From: Silvimonas sp. | GTDB lineage: Bacteria; Pseudomonadota; Gammaproteobacteria; Burkholderiales; Chitinibacteraceae | Assembly (NCBI GenBank): GCA_030151005.1 | Contig: JASLES010000281.1 | Span: forward strand, 1 to 12,809 | Direction: 5' to 3' | Length of the DNA: 12,809 nt | In this document: one piece after another, positions 1-5,974 of the stretch | Numbering within the stretch: the stretch's first letter is position 1 | How the letters are laid out: every line of letters begins with the position of its first letter | The notes under the pieces: generated by a model | Databases searched by the model: none | What the model saw: only the letters and a program-made list of their open reading frames with translations | Told to the model about the DNA's origin: nothing | Program-made: the position numbers and the translations under genes

Positions 1-1231
1 TATCTGCCTTGCTGGCGCCCGGAACGAAATCGAGTGCGATATACAACTGACCGGTAATCAAGTTGCCGGTACGCAGTTGGGCACGCAGGCCGTGGGCCAC
101 CATGGCATTGAGCGTGCGCACCTTTTCGGCCGGCGTATCCAGGTCTTTTTCGCCCTGACGCAGACGGCCTTGCAGGCGATCCGGGTACAGGTCGATGGTC
201 ACCGGCATGAGGATTTCATGCTTTTCTTTGGAAAGCTCGAAGTTGATGGCTTTGACTTCGCCAATGATGATGCCGCGGAAATCCACTGGCGCGCCTACTG
301 ACAAACCACGCAGCGATTCGCGGAAATACAGTACGAACGGTGCCCGTGCACGGTCGGCTTCCTTCATGGCAGTGTTGCGGTCTTCCGCCAGGGTGAACTT
401 GGTGTCGGCCGGGGCCGCATCTGCCACCGGTTGATCGGGCGGCGCCTGGAAGGCAATCCCGCCAATAGCTATGGATGCCAGAGACTGTGTCTCGAACCGC
501 AGGCCATTGGCGTCCAGCGAGACATCCACGCCGCTGGCGTGCCAGAAGCGGGTGTTATTGGTGACGTATTGATCGTACGGGGCATGGACAAAGGCTTTGA
601 CCGTGACGCCCTTGCCATTTTTATCGAGCGTATAGGAAGACACCTCGCCAACCTGGACGCGGCGGAAAAACACCGGTGTGCCGACGTCAATCGAGCCCAT
701 ATCCTGCGCTTTAAGGATGAACTCTCGGCCTGCCTGGCCTGCCGTGACGATAGGGGCTTGTTCCAGACCGATAAAGTCGCGCTTGTCATCGGCTTTGCGG
801 GCGGGGTCGATGCCGATGAATGCGCCGGACAACAGGGTCGACAAACCGCTGACCGTGCCGCCGGCCACGCGCGGGCGTACTACCCAGAATTGGGTTTTGC
901 CACCCAGCAAGTCATCCGTGCCATGTGCCAGTTGCGCGGTGACCTTGATGTGCTGCCGATCATCCGTCAGCACCACGCCGGTGACGTTGCCGATATCCAC
1001 ATCTTTGTACTTGATCTTGGTCTTGCCGGCCTCCAGGCCTTCTGCCGTATCAAAGCGGATGGTGATGGTCGGCCCGCGCTGCATGATGGCGTGGATGGCA
1101 ATCCAGCCACCCGCTAACGCGGCCACAATCGGGATCAGCCAGATCAGTGAGGGCAAGCGCCGTTTGGGCAGCGCCTTGGCGGTAGGAATATCGTCGTTTT
1201 GCGGGGCGGGTGTTTGTGTCTGATCAGTCAT
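1..1231 (-). CDS. pqiB: PqiB-type MCE-domain intermembrane lipid transport protein (partial)
   Basis: This is the N-terminal 410 residues of an MCE-family protein; the C-terminus lies beyond the left edge of the window. The family forms hexameric tunnels that carry lipids between inner and outer membranes. A short cytoplasmic stretch is followed by one membrane anchor (about residues 27-48, LIWLIPIVAALAGG). Three MCE domains follow, starting near residues 54, 173 and 298, each with the family pattern of a beta strand, then a G-L-x-x-G or V-G-x-P segment, then a hydrophobic I-G-x-V turn (IGNVTGV, VGEVSSY, IGEVKAI). Three MCE domains are typical of PqiB (E. coli PqiB is about 546 residues) rather than seven-domain YebT/LetB. 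Its ATG sits inside the end of the upstream pqiA-like gene (ATGACTGA, 8-base overlap), so translation is probably coupled. A pqiC lipoprotein gene would be expected further left but cannot be seen. Confidence 0.93.
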   Translation of the reverse strand, partial: MTDQTQTPAPQNDDIPTAKALPKRRLPSLIWLIPIVAALAGGWIAIHAIMQRGPTITIRFDTAEGLEAGKTKIKYKDVDIGNVTGVVLTDDRQHIKVTAQLAHGTDDLLGGKTQFWVVRPRVAGGTVSGLSTLLSGAFIGIDPARKADDKRDFIGLEQAPIVTAGQAGREFILKAQDMGSIDVGTPVFFRRVQVGEVSSYTLDKNGKGVTVKAFVHAPYDQYVTNNTRFWHASGVDVSLDANGLRFETQSLASIAIGGIAFQAPPDQPVADAAPADTKFTLAEDRNTAMKEADRARAPFVLYFRESLRGLSVGAPVDFRGIIIGEVKAINFELSKEKHEILMPVTIDLYPDRLQGRLRQGEKDLDTPAEKVRTLNAMVAHGLRAQLRTGNLITGQLYIALDFVPGASKAD

Positions 1232-1853
1232 CTTGTTTTTGCTCAGGGTCCCAAATCAGGCGTGGATCAAAAGACATGGCGGCAAACATGGTCAGGACCA
1301 CGACGGAAGCAAATGCCACCGCGCCCGGCCCGGCCGAAATGGTAGCCAGTGACTGGAAATGCACCAGGCCCACCATGAGTGTCACCACAAAAATATCGAG
1401 CATGGACCAGCGTCCGACAAACTCCACCAACCGGTACAGTTTGGTGCGCTCTTGCTGCCGCCAGGTGGATTTGCGCTGGGCCGTAAACGCCAGCGTGGCC
1501 AGCGCCATCAGCTTGGCCAGCGGTACGGTAACGCTGGCACAAAACACCAGAATTGCCAGCGGCCAGGAACCGGATGTCCACAGATACACCACGCCACTCA
1601 TGATGGTGTCGTCCTCCTCGTAAATGATGGAGGCGGTATGCATCACCGGCAGGATATTGGCCGGGATATACAACAAAAAGGCCGCAATCAGCAGCGCCCA
1701 GGTGCGCGTCAGGCTGTTGGGTTTACGCAGATGCAGGTGTGTGCCGCAACGTGGGCAGCGATCACTGGCATTGGGCACGTTCTTGCTTAACAAGCCGCAG
1801 CTGTGGCAGTTCAGCAGCCCTTCATCCGCGGCGGAAACGGAGCGCGGTGTCAT
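1224..1853 (-). CDS. pqiA: PqiA-like membrane protein, second half
   Basis: A 209-residue protein matching one half of paraquat-inducible protein A. It opens with a zinc-ribbon-like pair of cysteine motifs (C16-H-S-C19 and C33-P-R-C36). About four membrane segments follow (roughly residues 48-70, 95-118, 150-168 and 175-197). The segment RWSMLDIFVVTLMVGLV is the PqiA hallmark, and the C-terminal FDPRLIWD is the conserved ending. PqiA is the inner-membrane partner of PqiB and is thought to feed lipid into the MCE tunnel. I chose the start at 1853 because its ATG overlaps the stop of the upstream half (ATGA) and places the first Cys pair near the N-terminus, as in the family; the reading frame stays open further upstream but there overlaps the first half. 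E. coli PqiA (about 417 residues) carries both halves in one chain. Confidence 0.9.
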   Translation of the reverse strand: MTPRSVSAADEGLLNCHSCGLLSKNVPNASDRCPRCGTHLHLRKPNSLTRTWALLIAAFLLYIPANILPVMHTASIIYEEDDTIMSGVVYLWTSGSWPLAILVFCASVTVPLAKLMALATLAFTAQRKSTWRQQERTKLYRLVEFVGRWSMLDIFVVTLMVGLVHFQSLATISAGPGAVAFASVVVLTMFAAMSFDPRLIWDPEQKQDD

Positions 1854-2461
1854 GAGTTTTCCAGAGGAAGTTGCAGCCAGATCTGGCGCGGGTTGAAGCT
1901 GGACATGGCTGCGGTCATCAGCACCATCAGCGCAGCAAAAGACCACAGCGCAATCCCCGGGATCACGGTGGCCATGGCGGCCAGTTTGGTGAGCGAAACC
2001 AGAATGCCCAGCATGAAGACTTCCACCATGCTCCACGGCCGCAAAATATTCAGCATGCGCAGCATGTCCGGAATGCGCGGCGGCAGATAGCCCAGCGACA
2101 GCGGGAGCAGCACGTACAGCATGATCAGCATTTGCACGGTCGGGACAATGACGGTGGTGATCAGCACCAGTATTCCCAGTTCCTGCATGCCCTCGCGATA
2201 CAACATGAGCGCGGCGCTGGTGAGCGTGCAGGACACATAGTTGGCCCCAATCTGCAAACCCATGATGGGAAAGAAATTGGCCAGCATCAGCAGAATAATG
2301 GCGCTGACGGTAAACGCCAGCGCACGTTCCTGGCTACGATGGGCCGATTTGAACAAGGTCGCGCCGCAGCGCGGGCAGCGCGCCACGCCACCGGGTTCCA
2401 GTTCTGGCGGACGCAGCAAGAGATCACATTCGTGGCACGCAATCAGATGCTCATGAGGCAT
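1850..2461 (-). CDS. pqiA: PqiA-like membrane protein, first half
   Basis: A 203-residue PqiA-domain protein and the first gene of the Pqi operon. It carries C9-H-E-C12 and C29-P-R-C32 at the N-terminus, which look like a rubredoxin/zinc-ribbon knuckle. About four hydrophobic segments follow (residues about 47-68, 92-122, 140-160 and 165-188). The conserved core motif is RPWSMVEVFMLGILVSLTKL-like, and the protein ends in FNPRQIWLQL. The ATG at 2461 gives the family's normal N-terminus (MPHEHLIACHECDLL). A TTG in the same frame at 2557 would add 32 residues unlike the family, so I reject it. The Shine-Dalgarno is weak (GAG nine bases before the ATG). It overlaps the second half by the four bases ATGA, so the two products are probably made together and work as a heterodimeric equivalent of one PqiA. 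Confidence 0.91.
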   Translation of the reverse strand: MPHEHLIACHECDLLLRPPELEPGGVARCPRCGATLFKSAHRSQERALAFTVSAIILLMLANFFPIMGLQIGANYVSCTLTSAALMLYREGMQELGILVLITTVIVPTVQMLIMLYVLLPLSLGYLPPRIPDMLRMLNILRPWSMVEVFMLGILVSLTKLAAMATVIPGIALWSFAALMVLMTAAMSSFNPRQIWLQLPLENS

Positions 2462-2655
2462 ACAGGGCTCAAATAAAACAGGGGCCGGGCAGGGAGCCCG
2501 CACAATAACCTGGAATGACAAAACGTAATGCGCCTGGTGCGGTATATCAGCTTTCAATCAATATAGCGCCTGTTTCAGGTATGCAGTTTGCAACTTTGTA
2601 ATTGATTGGCAACCAGGTTTACAAGTCTGACAAGTATTGTGGGCAAGATCGGGAT
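2462..2655 (-). promoter_or_regulatory. Leader and promoter region of the pqi operon (no clear promoter)
   Basis: About 190 bases without a gene between the terminator of the ZIP transporter and the pqiA start. The region is more AT-rich than the genes around it, so it should hold the operon promoter, but I could not find a convincing -35/-10 pair. The best candidate on the minus strand is TTGTAA, 17 bases, TTACAA near 2600-2630, which is poor at the -10. Close to the start, GGGCTC and GAGCCC (2494-2499 and 2465-2470) could pair in the mRNA. No SoxS-box-like sequence was identified with confidence. Confidence 0.3.
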
Positions 2656-2690
2656 AAAAAAAGAGCACCCCAAGCGGGTGCTCTTTTTGT
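2656..2690 (-). terminator. Rho-independent terminator, probably bidirectional
   Basis: Perfect 8-base-pair stem GAGCACCC/GGGTGCTC (2663-2670 and 2676-2683) with a 5-base loop. It is flanked by an A-run on the left and a T-run on the right, so each strand reads a stem followed by U residues. On the minus strand it lies about 20 bases after the ZIP transporter stop and should end that transcript before the pqi operon. Confidence 0.9.
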
Positions 2691-2711
2691 TTGCATGTGT
2701 GCCTGCGCTGA

Positions 2712-3590
2712 TTAACCGGGCAAGAAATTGAAACCCACTGCAATCATCAAACCGGTGGCAAAACACGCTTGCAATACGCCTGGCTTACCCAGCAAGCGCG
2801 GGCCCATTTCCCGGCCAATAACCCACAACATGGCGCCAGCGGCCAGAGCCAGCAATACCGGCAACAAAGCGGCAGAGATGCTCAGTGCAGCGGCACCAAT
2901 CAAAGCGCCGGCCAGTTCCACCAGCCCGCTGGCCATGCCGCCGAGCGCTGCCCTGGTGGGGGACGCGCCGGCCCGCAGCAACGCCGTGGCAACGGCAAAG
3001 CCTTCCGGGATATCTTGCAGGCTGATCCCGAAGGTGAGGGCGCTGCCATGCGCGGAGCCCGCCATCGATACACCGGCGGCGATCCCTTCCGGCAGGTTTT
3101 GCAAGGTCATGGCCAGGGCAAACAGCAAGAGACCAAACCGTTCTGCTTCAGCGCCGCTTTTGGCCGCCAGCTTTTGAGCACTGGATTGCCAGGTGGCAAA
3201 GCCCCAGGCACCCAGCCCCACAATCACCGCCAGGCTAGAGAAGGCCACACCGGTACTCATGCTTTTAGCGAGGCCCGCATGCGCTTCCGGCAATACGCTA
3301 CCCAGGGTGACGGTCGCCATGATGCCGCCGCCAACCATCATCAGGCCGCTGGCCAGGTTTTCTGGCATGCGGCGGGCAAAGGCGACGGGCAGGGCCCCGA
3401 TTGCAGTTGCCAGGGCCACGCTGCCACCTGCAATCCAGCCTGCTTCCAGACTGTGCCGGGTCAAGGCAAAGAAAGCAGCACCCAGCAGCAAGGCCACCAG
3501 TGCAAACTGGACGTAGCGCTTTTTGTACGCAACTGGCCCCTGATTGGGGGCGGAGAGTTGTTCACCAAGGTTGAAAATCAGCGTCGTCAT
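2712..3590 (-). CDS. ZIP family (GufA-like) divalent metal transporter
   Basis: A 292-residue polytopic inner-membrane protein with about eight hydrophobic segments. The two ZIP metal-site helices are clear: LQNLPEG (Q164, N165, E168) and SLQDIPEG (Q192, D193, E196), followed by SGLVELAG with E225, the third site helix. Family members move Zn, Fe, Mn or Co into the cytoplasm. Compared with the Bordetella ZIP structure, the His of the first helix motif (HNLPEG) is Gln here, the late HE pair is R260-E261, and the cytoplasmic loop (about 133-151) has no His cluster, so metal preference may differ. I chose the ATG at 3590 because AGGA lies six bases upstream; in-frame starts at 3626 and 3632 would add residues without family support and fall on the predicted promoter. 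It is monocistronic, with its own promoter and terminator. The Fur-like box upstream suggests iron-responsive expression. Confidence 0.9.
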   Translation of the reverse strand: MTTLIFNLGEQLSAPNQGPVAYKKRYVQFALVALLLGAAFFALTRHSLEAGWIAGGSVALATAIGALPVAFARRMPENLASGLMMVGGGIMATVTLGSVLPEAHAGLAKSMSTGVAFSSLAVIVGLGAWGFATWQSSAQKLAAKSGAEAERFGLLLFALAMTLQNLPEGIAAGVSMAGSAHGSALTFGISLQDIPEGFAVATALLRAGASPTRAALGGMASGLVELAGALIGAAALSISAALLPVLLALAAGAMLWVIGREMGPRLLGKPGVLQACFATGLMIAVGFNFLPG

Positions 3591-3624
3591 GATGGGTCCT
3601 GTGCTGGCGTTGTGCCATGAACCC

Positions 3625-3654
3625 ATTATCAAGAATCATTCTCATTTGTGGAAA
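3625..3654 (-). promoter_or_regulatory. Predicted sigma70-type promoter of the ZIP transporter
   Basis: On the minus strand TTTCCA (3649-3654, 4 of 6 to TTGACA) is followed after 18 bases by GATAAT (3625-3630, 5 of 6 to TATAAT). This would start transcription near 3618, giving a leader of about 28 bases before the ATG at 3590. Inferred from sequence only. Confidence 0.5.
3630..3644 (-). promoter_or_regulatory. Fur-like operator
   Basis: The minus strand reads TGAGAATGATTCTTG, a 7-1-7 element with a perfect AGAAT-G-ATTCT core. It differs from the common Fur site TGAGAATNATTCTCA in the last two bases before the end. It fills the spacer of the predicted ZIP promoter, where Fur binding would block RNA polymerase. 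A further GATAAT hexamer follows directly (3625-3630). Known family behaviour: Fe-Fur represses iron-uptake genes from such sites. Confidence 0.58.
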
Positions 3655-3660
3655 TGAAAT

Positions 3661-3705
3661 ATTCCAAATTTACCGATAGAAGGTATCTATCAATAAATCT
3701 GGAAT
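3661..3705 (-). repeat. 45-base interrupted inverted repeat
   Basis: Two 20-base arms (3661-3680 and 3686-3705) around a 5-base centre. The arms share ATTCCA, ATTTA and GATAGA blocks. As DNA there are three mismatched positions out of 20. In RNA from the minus strand all three become G-U wobbles, giving a continuous 20-pair hairpin; in plus-strand RNA they stay mismatched. It starts 23 bases after the stop of the dienelactone hydrolase gene and has no following T-run, so it may be a 3'-end hairpin, an operator, or both. Confidence 0.65.
3676..3690 (-). promoter_or_regulatory. OxyR/LysR-type ATAG-N7-CTAT motif
   Basis: The 15 bases ATAGATACCTTCTAT (minus strand) match the ATAG-N7-CTAT core of OxyR sites, a T-N11-A type LysR motif. 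The centre (3683) lies about 65 bases upstream of the predicted ZIP start site, the usual position for a LysR-type activator. The second ATAG-N7-CTAT unit that OxyR normally uses is not clear, so the identity of the regulator is uncertain. Confidence 0.35.
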
Positions 3706-3727
3706 TTCTTGATGTGACTATCGCGGC

Positions 3728-4465
3728 TTAACGCAGGTTACGCTGGAACAGATCAAACGCCAGTTGATAACCCAAAGCGGCCAGTTGGGGGTCATAACGA
3801 TCGCCTTCATCGCGCATGAAGGCGTGCTGGCCATTGACCTCGTGCCAGGTAAAGTTCAGCCCGGCCTGGCTCATGGCGTTGTAGATCTGGACGCGGCCTG
3901 GTGCCGGCACATGCGGATCTTGTTTACCCCAGATCATGAGCATTTCACCCTTGATCTCCGCCAGGCGCTCCATGGTGTGTTGACCTGGGGCGTTGGGGAT
4001 GGTTTGGGTATGCAGATCAGTGGCATAGAAGCAGGCCGTCGCTTTCACCTGCGGCTGGACTGCCGCCCGGAACGCCAGATGACCGCCTATGCAAAAACCC
4101 ATTGCGCCCAGGTGCCCGTTATACCAATCCTGTTGCTGCAGCCAGCCAATCATGGCCTGGTTGTCGGTGTCGTAATCGGTCACCGTTTTGGCCGCCTTAT
4201 CGGCGTTGCCTTTATTTTTTCCATCGTCGTCGTACCCCAGAACAGTGCCAATCGGGTTCAGTTCGTGGAATACTTCGGGGACGAGTACTGCAAACCCGTG
4301 ACCCGCAAGATAGCGGGCAGCCCTTTCAATGGGCGCGGTTTGCTGGAAAATCTCAGAATAAAAAAGAATGGCCGGGAAGGAACCTGCCGCGTTGGGCCGG
4401 TGCACATAAGTACGCATGGTGCCGGTGGGCGTGGCAAGGTCTGTAATCTGGCTCTGGATCAGCAT
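3728..4465 (-). CDS. Dienelactone hydrolase family protein
   Basis: A 245-residue cytoplasmic alpha/beta hydrolase of the dienelactone hydrolase family, normal length. The nucleophile elbow is G-F-C125-I-G-G, with Cys in place of Ser as in true dienelactone hydrolases. The acid is D183 in WGKQDPHVP, and the catalytic His is H214 in VNGQHAFMRDEGDRYDP. E38 in SEIFQ matches the Glu that positions the Cys in Pseudomonas ClcD-type enzymes. The family hydrolyses dienelactones to maleylacetate in chloroaromatic breakdown, but many genomic members act on other esters or lactones, and no catechol-pathway genes lie nearby, so the substrate is open. The start at 4465 has GGAG five bases upstream; an upstream in-frame start at 4510 adds 15 residues without family support. 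It is divergent from the glyoxalase-fold gene. Confidence 0.88.
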   Translation of the reverse strand: MLIQSQITDLATPTGTMRTYVHRPNAAGSFPAILFYSEIFQQTAPIERAARYLAGHGFAVLVPEVFHELNPIGTVLGYDDDGKNKGNADKAAKTVTDYDTDNQAMIGWLQQQDWYNGHLGAMGFCIGGHLAFRAAVQPQVKATACFYATDLHTQTIPNAPGQHTMERLAEIKGEMLMIWGKQDPHVPAPGRVQIYNAMSQAGLNFTWHEVNGQHAFMRDEGDRYDPQLAALGYQLAFDLFQRNLR

Positions 4466-4607
4466 GGGGGCTCCGTCTGGTTGCGTCTGGCGAAAAAAGC
4501 TGGCGCACAAAGGTCAGACGGATTATTCCATGAAATGACCAGGCCGGAACTGGCAAGTCGGACACGGATCACTGTTGGGGGGATTGTTGTCATTGAGGGA
4601 GAATACG
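4466..4607. promoter_or_regulatory. Divergent promoter region between the hydrolase and glyoxalase-fold genes
   Basis: The 142 bases between two divergent genes must hold both promoters. I could not identify a good -35/-10 pair for either. A 7-base direct repeat CGTCTGG occurs twice three bases apart (about 4477-4493). Apart from the two Shine-Dalgarno sites, nothing else stands out. Confidence 0.3.
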
Positions 4608-5018
4608 ATGACCGCAACAATCCAGAGCATGGTGCCTATCCTGGCATCGCTTGATTTTGAAGTTACACTGGATTTTTACTGCAACAAACTTGGTTTTGAA
4701 GCGCTGCACTGGGCGGATGACTATCTCATTGTGGGGCGCGATGAGGTAGAGCTGCATTTCTGGTTATGCAGCGAACGTTACGTCGCTGAACATACGGCAT
4801 GCTATGTGCATACCGAGGATATTGGCGCCTTGCACAAGTCGTTTCAATCCATGGGGCTCAAGGTGCGCACGCCTGTGCAGCAACCCTGGCACATGAAAGA
4901 AATGATTGTGATTGACCCGCATGGCAACTTGCTGCGCTTTGGCGAACCCACGCGTATCCGGTCAGCCGTACGTTTGTCGCAGGTCCGCAAGGAGCGCGCC
5001 ACGGTACGGATGGATTGA
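4608..5018 (+). CDS. Glyoxalase/bleomycin resistance-fold protein
   Basis: A 136-residue single-domain member of the vicinal oxygen chelate superfamily. It begins with MVPILASLDFEVTLDFYCNKLGF, the characteristic first beta-alpha unit. It contains ELHFWLC (about 48-54) and ends in IDPHGNLLRFGEP (about 102-114), the usual last strands with D-P-x-G-N. The pattern is closest to bleomycin-resistance (BRP/BLMT) type proteins, which dimerise and bind the drug without catalysis; some relatives are metal-dependent lyases or dioxygenases. Candidate metal positions such as H50 do not settle which. The ATG at 4608 has a strong GAGGGAG six bases upstream; an in-frame TTG at 4575 is unlikely. A terminator begins at its stop codon, so it is a single-gene transcript. 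It is divergent from the hydrolase. Fold assignment is firm, function is not. Confidence 0.87.
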   Translation: MTATIQSMVPILASLDFEVTLDFYCNKLGFEALHWADDYLIVGRDEVELHFWLCSERYVAEHTACYVHTEDIGALHKSFQSMGLKVRTPVQQPWHMKEMIVIDPHGNLLRFGEPTRIRSAVRLSQVRKERATVRMD

Positions 5019-5037
5019 CCGGCCGCGCCGGTTTTTA
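5018..5037 (+). terminator. Rho-independent terminator of the glyoxalase-fold gene
   Basis: ACCGGC, a 3-base loop CGC, GCCGGT and then TTTTT. The stem starts on the last base of the stop codon (5016-5018), so gene and terminator overlap by one base. Confidence 0.8.
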
Positions 5038-5071
5038 CATATAACTACAACCCGCTTGAATGCCGCCGGCG

Positions 5072-5848
5072 TTATGCCGGTCTGGCAAGACTGACCTGCA
5101 GGCGCATCATGCCCACATGAAACGCGCCTGGGTTGGTCGCAACCCACGCATCGGTCACTTCTTCCAGATAGTTGGCTTGCAGTGCCGCTGGCACCGGCTC
5201 GATAAACGGCAGCCACGCGTTGCGGAACCAGCCTGTCAGCGCTGCGCGATCCGGGTATTCCATGGTTTTGGGAATCAGTTGCGCATCAATGATCTGGAGC
5301 CCGGCCGCCTGCGCCCAGGTCCGGTAGTCCGCGACCGTATGAAAGCCGTAGGGGAAGCGGAAATCTGCAAAATACGGAGCCCACTGCGGCCGTGCACGGA
5401 CCTCATCAAATGCGGCAATCACGCTGACGCCATTGCCGTGCCCCCCCAATTGCAGCAAAGCGTGTCCACCTGGCTTGAGCGCTGCGGCGATCCCCTTGAG
5501 TACACCGTCATGCGGGCCGGGCACCCAATGAATGGCGGCATTGGAAAACACCACGGAAAATTGCGTCTGGTACGGCAAGGTGGCCGCATTGGCGACTTCA
5601 AACGCCAGATTGGCGTGGTCAGCATGCTCGGCACTGGCGTGGGCAATCATTTCTGGCGAGTAATCTGTACCCAGCACATGGCCTTGTGGCACTTGCTGTG
5701 CAATGGCTGCGGTGTGGCGACCATCGCCACAGCCGATATCCAGCACGGTGTCATCCGGCTTGAGACCCAACTGGGCAATCAGCTCTGTGGCCCAGCGTTC
5801 CTGACCTGACGAGTTACGGACATAATCTTGCGGGTTCCAGCGTGCCAT
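5072..5848 (-). CDS. SAM-dependent methyltransferase (trans-aconitate 2-methyltransferase-like)
   Basis: A 258-residue class I methyltransferase. Motif I is VLDIGCGDGRHT (residues 35-46) for S-adenosylmethionine binding. The acidic end of strand 2 is GTDYSPEMIAHA (60-71). A motif near 98-108 (SVVFSNAAIHWVPG) is typical of the trans-aconitate methyltransferase (Tam) group, followed by LKPGGHALLQLGG (124-136). Tam methylates trans-aconitate, but this subgroup also contains enzymes of other or unknown substrate, so the specific reaction is not certain. The ATG at 5848 is supported by AAAGGAG seven bases upstream; the frame is open to 5959 but that extension has no family likeness. It lies 126 bases after the LysR-type gene on the same strand and could be its neighbour in regulation. 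It converges on the glyoxalase-fold gene with a 53-base gap. Confidence 0.88.
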   Translation of the reverse strand: MARWNPQDYVRNSSGQERWATELIAQLGLKPDDTVLDIGCGDGRHTAAIAQQVPQGHVLGTDYSPEMIAHASAEHADHANLAFEVANAATLPYQTQFSVVFSNAAIHWVPGPHDGVLKGIAAALKPGGHALLQLGGHGNGVSVIAAFDEVRARPQWAPYFADFRFPYGFHTVADYRTWAQAAGLQIIDAQLIPKTMEYPDRAALTGWFRNAWLPFIEPVPAALQANYLEEVTDAWVATNPGAFHVGMMRLQVSLARPA

Positions 5849-5927
5849 CGTGGGGCTCCTTTGTGTGTGGGGTGTGAGCCGCACTATGCCGCATCCTGGC
5901 CTGATGAAAAATTGAAGGATGGCGATG

Positions 5928-5952
5928 AAGACATCACTTTTTGCGATGTCTT
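5928..5952 (-). repeat. Perfect 8-base inverted repeat in the methyltransferase leader
   Basis: AAGACATC and GATGTCTT separated by 9 bases, in the 126-base gap between the LysR-type gene's stop and the methyltransferase start. The minus strand has no T-run after the stem, so this is a poor terminator; it may be a regulator site or transcript hairpin. A possible weak promoter for the methyltransferase (TTTTCA, 16 bases, CATAGT) lies just downstream on the minus strand. Confidence 0.35.
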
Positions 5953-5974
5953 GCCGCACGGGTAAACAAGCGGA

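Noticed and set aside
431..1117. A 228-codon plus-strand open frame
   Set aside because: It is antisense to pqiB, which shows three MCE domains and continues to the window edge.
2558..2743. A 61-codon minus-strand frame between the ZIP and pqi genes
   Set aside because: It covers the terminator and the end of the ZIP gene, has no ribosome site and no family likeness.
2769..3620. A 283-codon plus-strand open frame rich in Gln, His and Gly
   Set aside because: It is antisense to the ZIP transporter; the composition is what the reverse of a hydrophobic gene gives.
3764..4654. A 296-codon plus-strand open frame
   Set aside because: It is antisense to the dienelactone hydrolase, whose triad and ribosome site are clear, and it runs into the glyoxalase-fold gene.
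5060..5090. GC-rich hairpin across the stop of the methyltransferase
   Set aside because: The stem is present (GACCGGC with GCCGGC) but no T-run follows on the minus strand, so I do not call it a terminator.
5060..5809. A 249-codon plus-strand open frame
   Set aside because: It is antisense to the methyltransferase with a clear SAM motif and strong ribosome site.
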